Below, piece after piece: positions 18,114 to 26,086 of a stretch of DNA of 64,000 bases. The position numbers were made by a program, and so were the translations under genes. This DNA comes from Halalkalibacter alkaliphilus. GTDB taxonomy: Bacteria > Bacillota > Bacilli > Bacillales > Bacillaceae_D. Position 1 is the first letter of the stretch; each line of letters starts with the position of its first letter. The notes under the pieces are model-generated. The model searched no databases. It saw nothing but the letters and a program-made list of their open reading frames with translations, and was not told the origin of the DNA. The stretch is from the NCBI RefSeq assembly GCF_023555415.1, contig NZ_JAKRYL010000002.1, positions 270,847 to 334,846 of the forward strand. Direction: 5' to 3'.

Positions 18114-19328
18114 ATGGATAATAATAAAAAATATTATTATATTTACGTTAGAGATAAAGTCTATATCAATGTGGAAGTTTCTTTTCTTCCTCTTTTTTTT
18201 TATTTGTATTTTAAGACAAAACCGATGGGTTTATTTGAAAAAAGGTTTACTTGGAAAATTTCAAGATTATTACCTTTATTTGTAGTTAGGGTAATAAGAG
18301 TATTTACTTTTACTTTTACATTTTATAAGAAGAAGAGAATTTTTAAAAATACAAACTCTCAAAAAGTTATAACTTCAACTTTCTGTGGTCATTTGCTTTT
18401 AAACCTGCGTCAAGGTGAGAATAAAATATTTAATTTTAAAGCTGAACAAGTTATTACAGATTTTCCAGTGTGTATAAGTAATCATGAAGTAGAAAAAAGG
18501 ATCAATACAATAATTGTAGCTTCAACATGTAAAATTAAACCAAATCTCTTAGACTGGGATGTAAAGAAAAGATGCTTAATTGAAGAGTTCATCAATATTA
18601 AAAGCCAATCATATAGTACTAATAATATAGACGTATTTTATAAAGATGCATTACCCATTTTAAAGGATCTCATGTTTACTAAGAAACCAGACGTATTAAA
18701 TTATAATTTATATCTTAATAGTAAGCTAAATTTATTAGATACTATACTAGAGAAACGTATTATTAATAACGAAAAATATATTGAGGAATTAAAAATAATA
18801 AAAAGATTTTATTATGAAATAAGAATGAAATTAAAGGAGATTAATAAAAAAGACATTGTCGTTGTATTTTCACATGGTGATTTATGGGAAGGTAACATTC
18901 TCAGTAATAAAAGGTATACTTTTGTTATTGATTGGAACACACAAGGTAGTCGTACAGCTTTTTTTGATTTTTATTTTATGATGTTTATGCTTGCTAATAA
19001 AAATAGTCATTTTAAGGTGTATGATAACAAATGGATATTGAGTTTAGATAAAGTATTAGAAAATAGTTTTATGAAATTATTAAACGAAATAAAAAACAAA
19101 AATAATAATACTCTTAACTCTGATCTTATAGAAAATTTAAATGATTTTGATGTTTACCGTTATTTATTTTATATAGAGCTTTCAATTCTTAAACTAGAAT
19201 GTAGGGAGGTTAATTCTGATAAGCAACTAAAAGATGTTGTAGCGTGGGTAAATAGGTTTATTTTATTTGAAGATTTTAATAATGGAAGCAGAGAATTCTT
19301 TTGTTTGAAAGAAAATGTTTCTAAATAA
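18114..19328 (+). CDS. Aminoglycoside phosphotransferase/choline kinase-fold protein
   Basis: A 404-residue protein of the small-molecule kinase (APH) fold. The catalytic loop is plain: SHGDLWEGNIL with His254, Asp256 and Asn261, followed by VIDWNTQGSRTAFFDF with the metal-binding Asp273. The N-terminal 200 residues, which should hold the ATP-binding lobe, are divergent and Lys-rich. ATG 18114 has AAGGAG nine bases upstream. In polysaccharide loci, related kinases phosphorylate sugars, choline or ethanolamine; a role in decorating the polymer is an inference from position. Antibiotic resistance is less likely given the context. Confidence 0.72.
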   Translation: MDNNKKYYYIYVRDKVYINVEVSFLPLFFYLYFKTKPMGLFEKRFTWKISRLLPLFVVRVIRVFTFTFTFYKKKRIFKNTNSQKVITSTFCGHLLLNLRQGENKIFNFKAEQVITDFPVCISNHEVEKRINTIIVASTCKIKPNLLDWDVKKRCLIEEFINIKSQSYSTNNIDVFYKDALPILKDLMFTKKPDVLNYNLYLNSKLNLLDTILEKRIINNEKYIEELKIIKRFYYEIRMKLKEINKKDIVVVFSHGDLWEGNILSNKRYTFVIDWNTQGSRTAFFDFYFMMFMLANKNSHFKVYDNKWILSLDKVLENSFMKLLNEIKNKNNNTLNSDLIENLNDFDVYRYLFYIELSILKLECREVNSDKQLKDVVAWVNRFILFEDFNNGSREFFCLKENVSK

Positions 19329-19413
19329 CAGCTAAAATACTCAAAACAACCTGTCATATGAATATCATTATTCAAGGTAATTTAATTATTATAAGAAATT
19401 TGTGGTGTTGTAA

Positions 19414-20586
19414 ATGAAGGAAAATCGAATGTGTGTTGTCACAACGACATCCATAACAATTAAAAGTTTTCTCCTGCAACAACTTATTTTTTTATCACAG
19501 AATGGTTACGACATAACAATAGTTTGTAATTACGATGAAGAATTAATAGCTTTCTTACCAAAAAATATTAAATATAATCCAATTACCATGAAAAGGGGTG
19601 TTGATGGGCTAGGTGCATTAAATAGTTTGGATCTTCTATATAAACTTTTCAAGAAAGAGAGATTTGATATAGTCCAATATTCCACACCTAACGCTGCACT
19701 ATATGCTTCAATAGCTTCATGGTTAACAAGAACCCCTGTCAGATTATATTGCCAGTGGGGAATACGTTATGTCGGTTTTACTGGTTGGCGTAGAAGGGTT
19801 TTTAAAGCTATTGAGAAGATAGTATGCTCTCTTTCTACCTATATAGAGCCGGATAGTTATGGAAACTTACAATTCAGCAAATCAGAAAAGCTTTATACTA
19901 GTAACAAAAGTAACGTGATATGGAATGGAAGTGCGAACGGGGTGGATCTTAATAGGTTTGATTTTACTTCAAAGCAAAAATGGAGCGATGAGATTCGCCA
20001 GAAATATAAGATTTCCAATGATGATCTAGTATTTGGTTTTATAGGGAGGCTTAATAAAGATAAAGGAATTAATGAGCTTCTATCAGCGTTTAAATATATT
20101 TCGCAACATAATGTTAATGTTAAATTAATGATGATTGGTCCTGAGGAGAACGCTGGAGTTCACCAGGACCTATTTGAATGGTCTCAGCAAAGTGAAACAG
20201 TAATATATTGTGGATTTACCAATGAAGTAGAAAAATACTATTCTGCTCTTGATGTTTTTATTTTACCAAGCTATCGTGAAGGGTTTGGTTCTGTAGTTAT
20301 TGAAGCTGAAGCAATGGGAATTCCCGTTATTGTAACTGATATACCTGGACCTACTGATGCTATGCTGCGAGGAGAAACAGGTCTGGTCGTTCCAAAAGGT
20401 GAAGTAGATCCTTTAATTGAAGCAATGAAGACAATGTTAAATCCAACGCTACGTCACGAAATGGGTGAAAAAGCTATCGTATTTGTTCGTGAAAAATTTG
20501 ATCAACGGGTACTTTGGAAACATATTCTTGAGGACAGAAATAGGCTTGTTATGAAAGAAAGGGCAAGAAAAGAGGGGGTAGTATGA
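19414..20586 (+). CDS. Glycosyltransferase family 4
   Basis: A 390-residue GT4 transferase with the acceptor-domain features VCNYDEELIAFLPKN, VQYSTPNAALYASIAS and LYCQWGIRYVGFTGWRR of the CapM/WcaL/EpsD group. The donor domain has FGFIGRLNKDKGINELLSAF, MIGPEENAG, YCGFTNEVEKYYSALDVFIL and the EX7E-type motif EGFGSVVIEAEAMGIPVIV. It differs from the tandem paralogs upstream and opens a short two-gene unit that overlaps the next gene by four bases. Confidence 0.9.
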   Translation: MKENRMCVVTTTSITIKSFLLQQLIFLSQNGYDITIVCNYDEELIAFLPKNIKYNPITMKRGVDGLGALNSLDLLYKLFKKERFDIVQYSTPNAALYASIASWLTRTPVRLYCQWGIRYVGFTGWRRRVFKAIEKIVCSLSTYIEPDSYGNLQFSKSEKLYTSNKSNVIWNGSANGVDLNRFDFTSKQKWSDEIRQKYKISNDDLVFGFIGRLNKDKGINELLSAFKYISQHNVNVKLMMIGPEENAGVHQDLFEWSQQSETVIYCGFTNEVEKYYSALDVFILPSYREGFGSVVIEAEAMGIPVIVTDIPGPTDAMLRGETGLVVPKGEVDPLIEAMKTMLNPTLRHEMGEKAIVFVREKFDQRVLWKHILEDRNRLVMKERARKEGVV

Positions 20587-21389
20587 AGTACGATAAGCCC
20601 AAAGTATCAATAATTATGGGGATTTTCAACTGTTCTGGTACTTTAAGAGAAAGTGTAGACTCAATAGTAAATCAGTCATATAAGAATTGGGAATTAATTA
20701 TGTGCGATGATGGTTCAACAGATGACACCTATCGTATTGCAAGACAATATGCAGATCAAAACTCTAACATTAAAGTGATTAAAAATGATAAAAATCAGGG
20801 ACTTGCATATAGCCTAAACCATTGCCTTCAATATTGTAGGGGAGAGTATATTGCTAGACAGGATGCTGATGATCGCTCTCTACCTGAACGATTAGAAAAA
20901 GAAGTAAGGATTCTAGATGATAATCAACAGTATGATATTGTCAGTACAGGGATGAGATTTTATGATGAAAAAGGGTTTTGGGGTGAGATTATTCCAATTG
21001 AAGAACCATTGCCAGAGGATTTTATCGCCCAATCACCTTTTTGCCATGCACCTTCTATGGTTCGGCGTAAGGCCTTGTTTGCTGTTAATGGCTATGATGT
21101 TACAAAGAGAACTTTACGTGTTGAAGACTATAACCTTTGGTTTAGGATGTATGCAAATGGATCGAGGGGCTGCAATATTAAAGAGTCTCTTTATGAAGTA
21201 AGGGATGATCGAAGTGCAATTAAGAGAAGGAAATATAGTTTGAGATTAAAAGAGGCATACGTACGATTCAGTGGGTATAAAATGTTGAAGCTGCCGTGTA
21301 CATCTTATATTTATGCTATTCGACCACTTATTGTTGGATTAGTGCCTAATGGGTTATATAAATCCCTACGGCGCTATAGGTATAATTAA
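20583..21389 (+). CDS. Glycosyltransferase family 2
   Basis: A 268-residue inverting transferase: VSIIMGIFNCSGTLRESVDS, MCDDGSTDDTY, GLAYSLNHCLQYCRGEYIARQDADD, where DADD is the metal-binding motif, then RRKALFAVNGYD and VEDYNLWFRM. This short, soluble form is common for enzymes that add galactose, rhamnose or similar sugars. It overlaps the upstream GT4 gene by ATGA. It is the last polysaccharide gene before the lasso peptide cluster. Confidence 0.9.
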   Translation: MKYDKPKVSIIMGIFNCSGTLRESVDSIVNQSYKNWELIMCDDGSTDDTYRIARQYADQNSNIKVIKNDKNQGLAYSLNHCLQYCRGEYIARQDADDRSLPERLEKEVRILDDNQQYDIVSTGMRFYDEKGFWGEIIPIEEPLPEDFIAQSPFCHAPSMVRRKALFAVNGYDVTKRTLRVEDYNLWFRMYANGSRGCNIKESLYEVRDDRSAIKRRKYSLRLKEAYVRFSGYKMLKLPCTSYIYAIRPLIVGLVPNGLYKSLRRYRYN

Positions 21390-21511
21390 CTATATGGAGA
21401 ATGTAAATCTATTGTAAGAATATATAAGCTTGATACTTTGTTTACCTAATTAAATCCGTCTTTTTCTCTGAATAAAACGATAAAAATTAAAACTTTTTAT
21501 ATAGAGAGTTA

Positions 21512-21539
21512 TTGACTTATGGTGATTATGTTGTATGAT
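21512..21539 (+). promoter_or_regulatory. Putative promoter of the lasso peptide cluster
   Basis: TTGACT at 21512-21517 and TATGAT at 21534-21539 with a 16-base spacer fit a sigma-A promoter. A GTTCTTT...AAAGAA palindrome lies just downstream at 21553-21567, where a repressor could block initiation or early elongation. The transcript would have a leader of roughly 140 bases before the first cyclase. Confidence 0.5.
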
Positions 21540-21552
21540 AAAGGTAACAGAC

Positions 21553-21568
21553 GTTCTTTATAAAGAAT
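21553..21568. promoter_or_regulatory. Palindromic operator candidate, copy 1 (upstream of cyclase C1)
   Basis: GTTCTTTATAAAGAAT contains the perfect 14-base palindrome TTCTTTATAAAGAA (21554-21567). A related CTTTATAAAG follows at 21580-21589. It matches three other sites near 21654, 23984 and 24056, all in front of the two lasso cyclase genes. Confidence 0.55.
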
Positions 21569-21648
21569 AACCAAGTGACCTTTATAAAGTAATAATTTAT
21601 TAAATTTTTAAAACTGTTGGATATCGCTATCCACACATTTTTTTGGTA

Positions 21649-21674
21649 GTGTTGTTCTTTAAAAAGAACAACAC
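21649..21674. promoter_or_regulatory. Palindromic operator candidate, copy 2, just before the C1 ribosome-binding site
   Basis: Arms at 21649-21660 and 21663-21674 are perfectly complementary over 12 bases. The core GTTCTTTAAAAAGAAC (21654-21669) is the same motif as copy 1. It ends four bases before the AGGAGG at 21678-21683, so as RNA it could form a hairpin next to the ribosome-binding site; as DNA it could be an operator. Confidence 0.55.
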
Positions 21675-21689
21675 GATAGGAGGAAGTTA

Positions 21690-23630
21690 ATGAGCGCAAT
21701 TGCTGGAATTTATCATTCTAATAATGCACCTGTTACAAGGGATCATTATTCAATCATTATGGATAATCTAGCTCAATTTCCTGCTAATGATATTCAATGC
21801 TGGAACAAAAATAATGCTTTCCTTGGATGTCTTTCGCAGTGGATTACACCTGAATCTATAGGCGAACCATTGCCATTTTATGATTCAGAAAGAAACGCAG
21901 CTATTACTGCGGATGCCATAATTGATAACCGTGAGGAATTATTTAACTTATTACAAGTAGAAACAGGTTTAAGAAAAACCATTCCAGATAGTCAATTAAT
22001 TTTACTTTCTTATTACAAGTGGGAAGAGGATTGTCCCAAATACTTAATAGGTGATTTTGCTTTTATGATATGGGATGAGAGAAAACAAAAGTTTTTCGGA
22101 GCTAGAGATTTCTCAGGAACTAGAACCTTATATTATTACCATGACAAACAGCATTTTGCTTTTTGTACAACTATAGAAGCATTATTAAATTTACCGTATA
22201 TACAAAAGCAGTTAAATGAAGATTGGTTATCTGAATTCTTGGCTATTTCTTCAGTTGTAGATACCGTAAATACATCAATAACTCCCTATAGAACAATTGA
22301 ACAAGTACCACCTGCTCATATTATTTCTGTAGAAGGAAATAAAGTTAAAATTAAACAATATTGTACTTTGTTAGCTGACAGTAAATTGAAATTAAAATCT
22401 GAAAATGAGTATGTAGAAGCCTTTCAGGAAGTCTTTCAAAAATCTGTTAATGCTCGTTTGCGTACACACCGACAGGTTGGTGCTCATTTAAGTGGAGGGT
22501 TAGATTCTGGTTCAGTTGTCAGTTTCGCAGCAAGGTCACTAAAAAATGAAAATAAGTTATTACATACATTTAGTTATATTCCTTCTAGAGGCTTTAAAGA
22601 TTACACACAAAAACGGTTGTTGCCTGACGAAAGACCATTTATTAAATCAACGGTTAATCATATTGGAGGAATTAAGGATCATTATTTAGATTTTGATGGA
22701 AAAGATTCATATTCTGAAATTAATGAATACCTCGATATTCTAGAAATGCCATACAAATTTTTCGAGAACTCTTTTTGGATAAAAGGAATGTTTGAAACAG
22801 CTAATAAAAAGGAAGTTGGGGTTCTTTTAAACGGAGGAAGAGGAAATTTCACTATTTCTTGGGGGCATGCATTAAATTATTATGCAATTCTACTTAAAAA
22901 AATGAAATGGATTAAACTCTACAAAGAATTGGATCAGTATAGCCAGAATGCGGGAGGAGCTCGATTACGCAGAATCCCTGTACTTGCAAAAGTAGCTTTT
23001 CCATTCATTAATAAATTTAATTCTACTGTTACAACTAAACAATTTCCTAGATTGATTAATGCGGAATTCGCAAATAAGAAAGATGTATTTAATAAAATTA
23101 ATAAGTATGGTTTAGATGAAACAGGTTGGTTTGGTACAAATGATATTTATGAACAAAGAAAAAGACATTTTGAGGATATATTTCATTGGAATGCAACGAA
23201 TACTCTAGCTGCTAAATTATCTTTACGCTATTCGTTATGGAAACGAGATTCAACCAATGATTTACGAGTTATCCGCTTTTGTTTATCTGTACCTGAAGAA
23301 CAGTATGTTCAGAATGGAATGGATCGAGCACTCATTAGAAGGTCTACTAAAAATTTATTACCTGATAAAGTAAGGTTGAACCAGCGTATACGAGGTGTCC
23401 AAGGGGCTGATTGGCTTTATCGTATGACTCCTATTTGGGATAATTTTATGAAAGACGTTGAGCAGCTTGCTACTGATGAAAGATTATTAAACTTTGTGGA
23501 CGGAGAGGTTATACAGAACTCTCTTGAAAAAGTAAGAAAGGAACCTCTTCCGGAATACGCCATTGATCCGAATTATAGGTTACTGATGCGCAGTCTAATT
23601 GTTTCAAAATTTTTAAAAAGATTTACTTGA
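21690..23630 (+). CDS. Lasso peptide macrolactam synthetase C1 (asparagine synthetase-like)
   Basis: A 646-residue homolog of asparagine synthetase B that acts as lasso cyclase: it adenylates the side-chain carboxylate of an Asp or Glu in the core and joins it to the N-terminal amine. The N-terminal domain has the glutamine-amidotransferase fold but starts MSAIAGIY, so the catalytic Cys2 is replaced by Ser, as expected for an enzyme that uses no glutamine. The ATP-binding PP-loop SGGLDSGS is at residues 268-275. AGGAGG stands seven bases before ATG. Its own precursor gene A1 follows after 14 bases. It is a full-length paralog of C2 with the PP-loop at the same position. Confidence 0.92.
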   Translation: MSAIAGIYHSNNAPVTRDHYSIIMDNLAQFPANDIQCWNKNNAFLGCLSQWITPESIGEPLPFYDSERNAAITADAIIDNREELFNLLQVETGLRKTIPDSQLILLSYYKWEEDCPKYLIGDFAFMIWDERKQKFFGARDFSGTRTLYYYHDKQHFAFCTTIEALLNLPYIQKQLNEDWLSEFLAISSVVDTVNTSITPYRTIEQVPPAHIISVEGNKVKIKQYCTLLADSKLKLKSENEYVEAFQEVFQKSVNARLRTHRQVGAHLSGGLDSGSVVSFAARSLKNENKLLHTFSYIPSRGFKDYTQKRLLPDERPFIKSTVNHIGGIKDHYLDFDGKDSYSEINEYLDILEMPYKFFENSFWIKGMFETANKKEVGVLLNGGRGNFTISWGHALNYYAILLKKMKWIKLYKELDQYSQNAGGARLRRIPVLAKVAFPFINKFNSTVTTKQFPRLINAEFANKKDVFNKINKYGLDETGWFGTNDIYEQRKRHFEDIFHWNATNTLAAKLSLRYSLWKRDSTNDLRVIRFCLSVPEEQYVQNGMDRALIRRSTKNLLPDKVRLNQRIRGVQGADWLYRMTPIWDNFMKDVEQLATDERLLNFVDGEVIQNSLEKVRKEPLPEYAIDPNYRLLMRSLIVSKFLKRFT

Positions 23631-23644
23631 AAGGAGGTGAGACG

Positions 23645-23779
23645 ATGAAAAATGAATGGAAGAAACCGGAATTAGAAGTACTTGACGTAGACATGACAAT
23701 GGCTAACCCGAATGATGGGGATCATCTAGACCAAGCGTATCCTGAGGGGACTCCTCGATGGGAATTGACTTGGAGTTAA
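23645..23779 (+). CDS. Lasso peptide precursor A1 (44 residues)
   Basis: A 44-codon gene with a very strong AAAGGAGGTGA site ending four bases before ATG. The 19-residue leader follows the pattern EWKxPxLEVLDVxMTM, matching the leader of paeninodin-type precursors in which YxxPxL contacts the RRE protein (Trp here replaces Tyr) and Thr stands at position -2. The predicted core is 25 residues, starting ANPNDGDHLD and ending ELTWS. Acidic residues at core positions 5, 7 and 10 leave a 7-residue ring (Ala1-Asp7) as the only one within the usual 7-9 range. The C-terminal Ser fits phosphorylation by the K enzyme. Not detectable by long-frame searches. Confidence 0.85.
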   Translation: MKNEWKKPELEVLDVDMTMANPNDGDHLDQAYPEGTPRWELTWS

Positions 23780-23793
23780 GGTTTTTTACCTTC

Positions 23794-23880
23794 GATTTCA
23801 TACATATGAAATCATACTAGATTTAAGTTAAAGTTCTCTTCTAGGAGAACTTTAACTTAATAAAACTAGGTTTTATTAAG
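23794..23880 (+). terminator. Series of hairpins after precursor A1, two of them mutually exclusive
   Basis: Hairpin a pairs 23794-23802 with 23805-23813 (9 bp). Hairpin b pairs 23823-23838 with 23845-23860 (16 bp, perfect, six-base loop). Hairpin c pairs 23856-23866 with 23870-23880 (11 bp) and shares CTTAA (23856-23860) with b, so b and c cannot both form fully. No T-run follows b. The element probably ends or protects the C1-A1 message and lowers read-through into C2. Confidence 0.55.
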
Positions 23881-23948
23881 TTAATTTAGCAAGTAGTAAC
23901 AAGCGGTAAAAATTACAGATTATTTTTTTATATCACAAAAAAGGACAT

Positions 23949-23977
23949 TTGACATTTATGTAAAAACACTTTTTTAT
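23949..23977 (+). promoter_or_regulatory. Possible promoter before cyclase C2
   Basis: TTGACA at 23949-23954 is a consensus -35 element; the best -10 after a 17-base spacer is TTTTAT at 23972-23977, which is weak. An operator-like palindrome follows immediately at 23984. The arrangement mirrors that in front of C1. Confidence 0.4.
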
Positions 23978-23983
23978 GGGTTC

Positions 23984-24000
23984 GTTCTTTAATTAAGAAT
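23984..24000. promoter_or_regulatory. Palindromic operator candidate, copy 3 (upstream of cyclase C2)
   Basis: GTTCTTTAATTAAGAAT shares the GTTCTTT and AAGAA half-sites with the copies before C1, with one extra central base. It lies directly after the possible -10 element at 23972-23977. Confidence 0.5.
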
Positions 24001-24055
24001 TAGAGATTATGTAATTATAAGAAATTAAATCATTATCTTTTTTAACTTCCCTATT

Positions 24056-24071
24056 GTTCTTTATAAAGTGT
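24056..24071. promoter_or_regulatory. Palindromic operator candidate, copy 4 (upstream of cyclase C2)
   Basis: GTTCTTTATAAAGTGT keeps the left half-site and centre of the motif at 21553 exactly and has a decayed right end. It is 44 bases before the C2 start, in a place equivalent to copy 2 before C1. Confidence 0.45.
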
Positions 24072-24099
24072 GCGAATAAAGTGATGTTAGGAGGCTGTA

Positions 24100-26052
24100 A
24101 TGAGTGCAATTGTTGGCATATATAATTTTAAAAAAGAACCAATAAATAATAACTGTAGTATGGATTTAATGAAATCTTCGCAGTGTTTTCCTGCAGATAA
24201 TGTTCATACTTTGCAACAAGATAATATTTTCCTGGGGTGTCATGCACAATGGATTACATCTGAATCCATCAATGAAAAACTACCTTATTATGACTATAAT
24301 AGACAGTTAGCTATAACAGCTGACGTGATCCTTGATAATCGAAAAGAGTTATTTGATATGTTACAGGTTAATAAACAAGATAGAAGATCAATGCCTGATA
24401 GTCAATTAATTGTTTTGGCTTATCAAAAATGGGGTGAAGATGTACCTAAGTACTTAATAGGTGACTTTGCAATCGTCATCTGGGATGAAAAGAAGGAGAA
24501 ACTCTTTGCTGCAAGAGATTTCAGTGGATCTCGTACACTTTACTTTTACAATGATTCCAAACGATTTGCTTTTTCAACCACAATAGAGCCATTATTCACA
24601 TTACCATACTTAAAGAAAGAACTAAACGAAGAATGGATGGCTGAATTTCTTGCAATTCCTAACATAGTCGAATCTGTAGACATGGTGTCAACACCATATC
24701 GATCTGTGCATCAACTACCTCCTTCACATAGTTTGACTGTGAAAGAAGGAAAAGTCACCCTACAAAGGTACAGCAAAATTGAAGTTAATGAAACCTTAAA
24801 ACTTAGTTCTAACGAAGAATATGAAGAAGCTTTTCAAGAAGTGTTTCAAAGGGCTGTTTCAGATAGGCTTCGAACTTTTGGTAAGGTTGGATCTCACTTA
24901 AGTGGTGGTTTAGATTCGGGATCAGTTGTTAGTTTCGCTGCTAAAAATCTACAAAAAGAAAATAAACAACTACATACGTATAGTTATATTCCAGAAGGAG
25001 ATTTTGTCGATTGGACTGATAAGTATTATGTACCCGATGAAAGACCTTTTATAAAGGAAACGGTCAAACACGTCGGAAACATAAATGACAACTACTTGGA
25101 TTTTGCTGGCATAAGTCCTTTAACAGAAATTGATAATTTCTTAGACATAATGGAGATGCCATTTAAATTTTTTGAAAACACTTTTTGGCTTAAGGGGATA
25201 AGTGAAAGAGCACATAAAGATGGAATTAAAATTCTTTTAAACGGTGCAAGAGGGAATCACTCGATTTCATGGGGGTCTCTGTCTTTAACCTATCAATATT
25301 ACAGTCATTTAATGAAGAAGTTAAACTGGTTACGCCTTAATCAAGAGCTAGACGCTTACTGTAGGAATTTTAGGACTGGTAAGAAAGTCATGATTCCATT
25401 TGTTGCTAAAAAGACATTTCCTAAAATAGGCCAATTATTCTCCAAAGGTGCTCAAAGTGACTATCAGTTTCCGGTTTTCATTAACCCATCCTTAGCTGAA
25501 AGGACTAAAGTTTTTGAAAAACTAGGAGATTATGGAGTTAACTTAAATGGTGGGTCAAGTGTCGGAAACCTAACTGATTATAGAAAGAAATATTACCAGA
25601 ACTTATATACTTGGAATAAAAGCGGGGTAGCTAATACGAAATTATCATTGCGTTATTCCTTGTGGGATAGAGATCCTACAAATGATTTAAGAGTCATCCA
25701 ATTTTGTCTATCGTTGCCTGAAGAACAATATGTTAACGGAGGAATGGAACGCTCATTTATTCGAAGAGCGACTAAGGGGGTTCTTCCTGATACCGTTAGA
25801 TTAAATCAAAGCCGTCGCGGGATTCAAGGGGCTGATGTAATTCATCGTATGACTCCAAAGTGGGGTGATTTTATTTCACAATTACATGAGATGATTAAGG
25901 ATCCCCAAGTTTCTTACTATCTAGACGGTGGAATTCTAAAAAATGCTTTGCAAAAACTAGGGAATACTCCACGTCCAGAAATGGTTTTTGAAGATGAATT
26001 TAAAATTTTGACACGCAGTTTAATAGTTTACCGTTTTTTAAAGAGATTCTGA
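24100..26052 (+). CDS. Lasso peptide macrolactam synthetase C2 (asparagine synthetase-like)
   Basis: A 650-residue lasso cyclase, paralogous to C1 along its whole length. It begins MSAIVGIY (Ser in place of the amidotransferase Cys2) and has the PP-loop SGGLDSGS at residues 268-275, DERPFI, EMPFKFFENTFW and LLNGARGNHSISWG in the same places as C1. An AGGAGG site stands before ATG. It is followed after 34 bases by its own precursor A2. Differences between C1 and C2 may reflect the different ring-closing residue of each core. Separate promoter-like and operator-like elements suggest it can be expressed apart from C1-A1. Confidence 0.92.
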   Translation: MSAIVGIYNFKKEPINNNCSMDLMKSSQCFPADNVHTLQQDNIFLGCHAQWITSESINEKLPYYDYNRQLAITADVILDNRKELFDMLQVNKQDRRSMPDSQLIVLAYQKWGEDVPKYLIGDFAIVIWDEKKEKLFAARDFSGSRTLYFYNDSKRFAFSTTIEPLFTLPYLKKELNEEWMAEFLAIPNIVESVDMVSTPYRSVHQLPPSHSLTVKEGKVTLQRYSKIEVNETLKLSSNEEYEEAFQEVFQRAVSDRLRTFGKVGSHLSGGLDSGSVVSFAAKNLQKENKQLHTYSYIPEGDFVDWTDKYYVPDERPFIKETVKHVGNINDNYLDFAGISPLTEIDNFLDIMEMPFKFFENTFWLKGISERAHKDGIKILLNGARGNHSISWGSLSLTYQYYSHLMKKLNWLRLNQELDAYCRNFRTGKKVMIPFVAKKTFPKIGQLFSKGAQSDYQFPVFINPSLAERTKVFEKLGDYGVNLNGGSSVGNLTDYRKKYYQNLYTWNKSGVANTKLSLRYSLWDRDPTNDLRVIQFCLSLPEEQYVNGGMERSFIRRATKGVLPDTVRLNQSRRGIQGADVIHRMTPKWGDFISQLHEMIKDPQVSYYLDGGILKNALQKLGNTPRPEMVFEDEFKILTRSLIVYRFLKRF

Positions 26053-26086
26053 CCAGTGAAATGAATATTGAAAGGAGGTGAGATAG

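Noticed and set aside
18058..18285. 75-codon frame overlapping the start of the kinase-fold gene
   Set aside because: It lies in another frame of a gene with a good start and catalytic motifs, and begins in the terminator-like stem.
21690..26052. Asparagine synthetases
   Set aside because: Both proteins lack the amidotransferase Cys2, and precursor, PqqD-like and protease genes follow, so lasso cyclase is the better reading.
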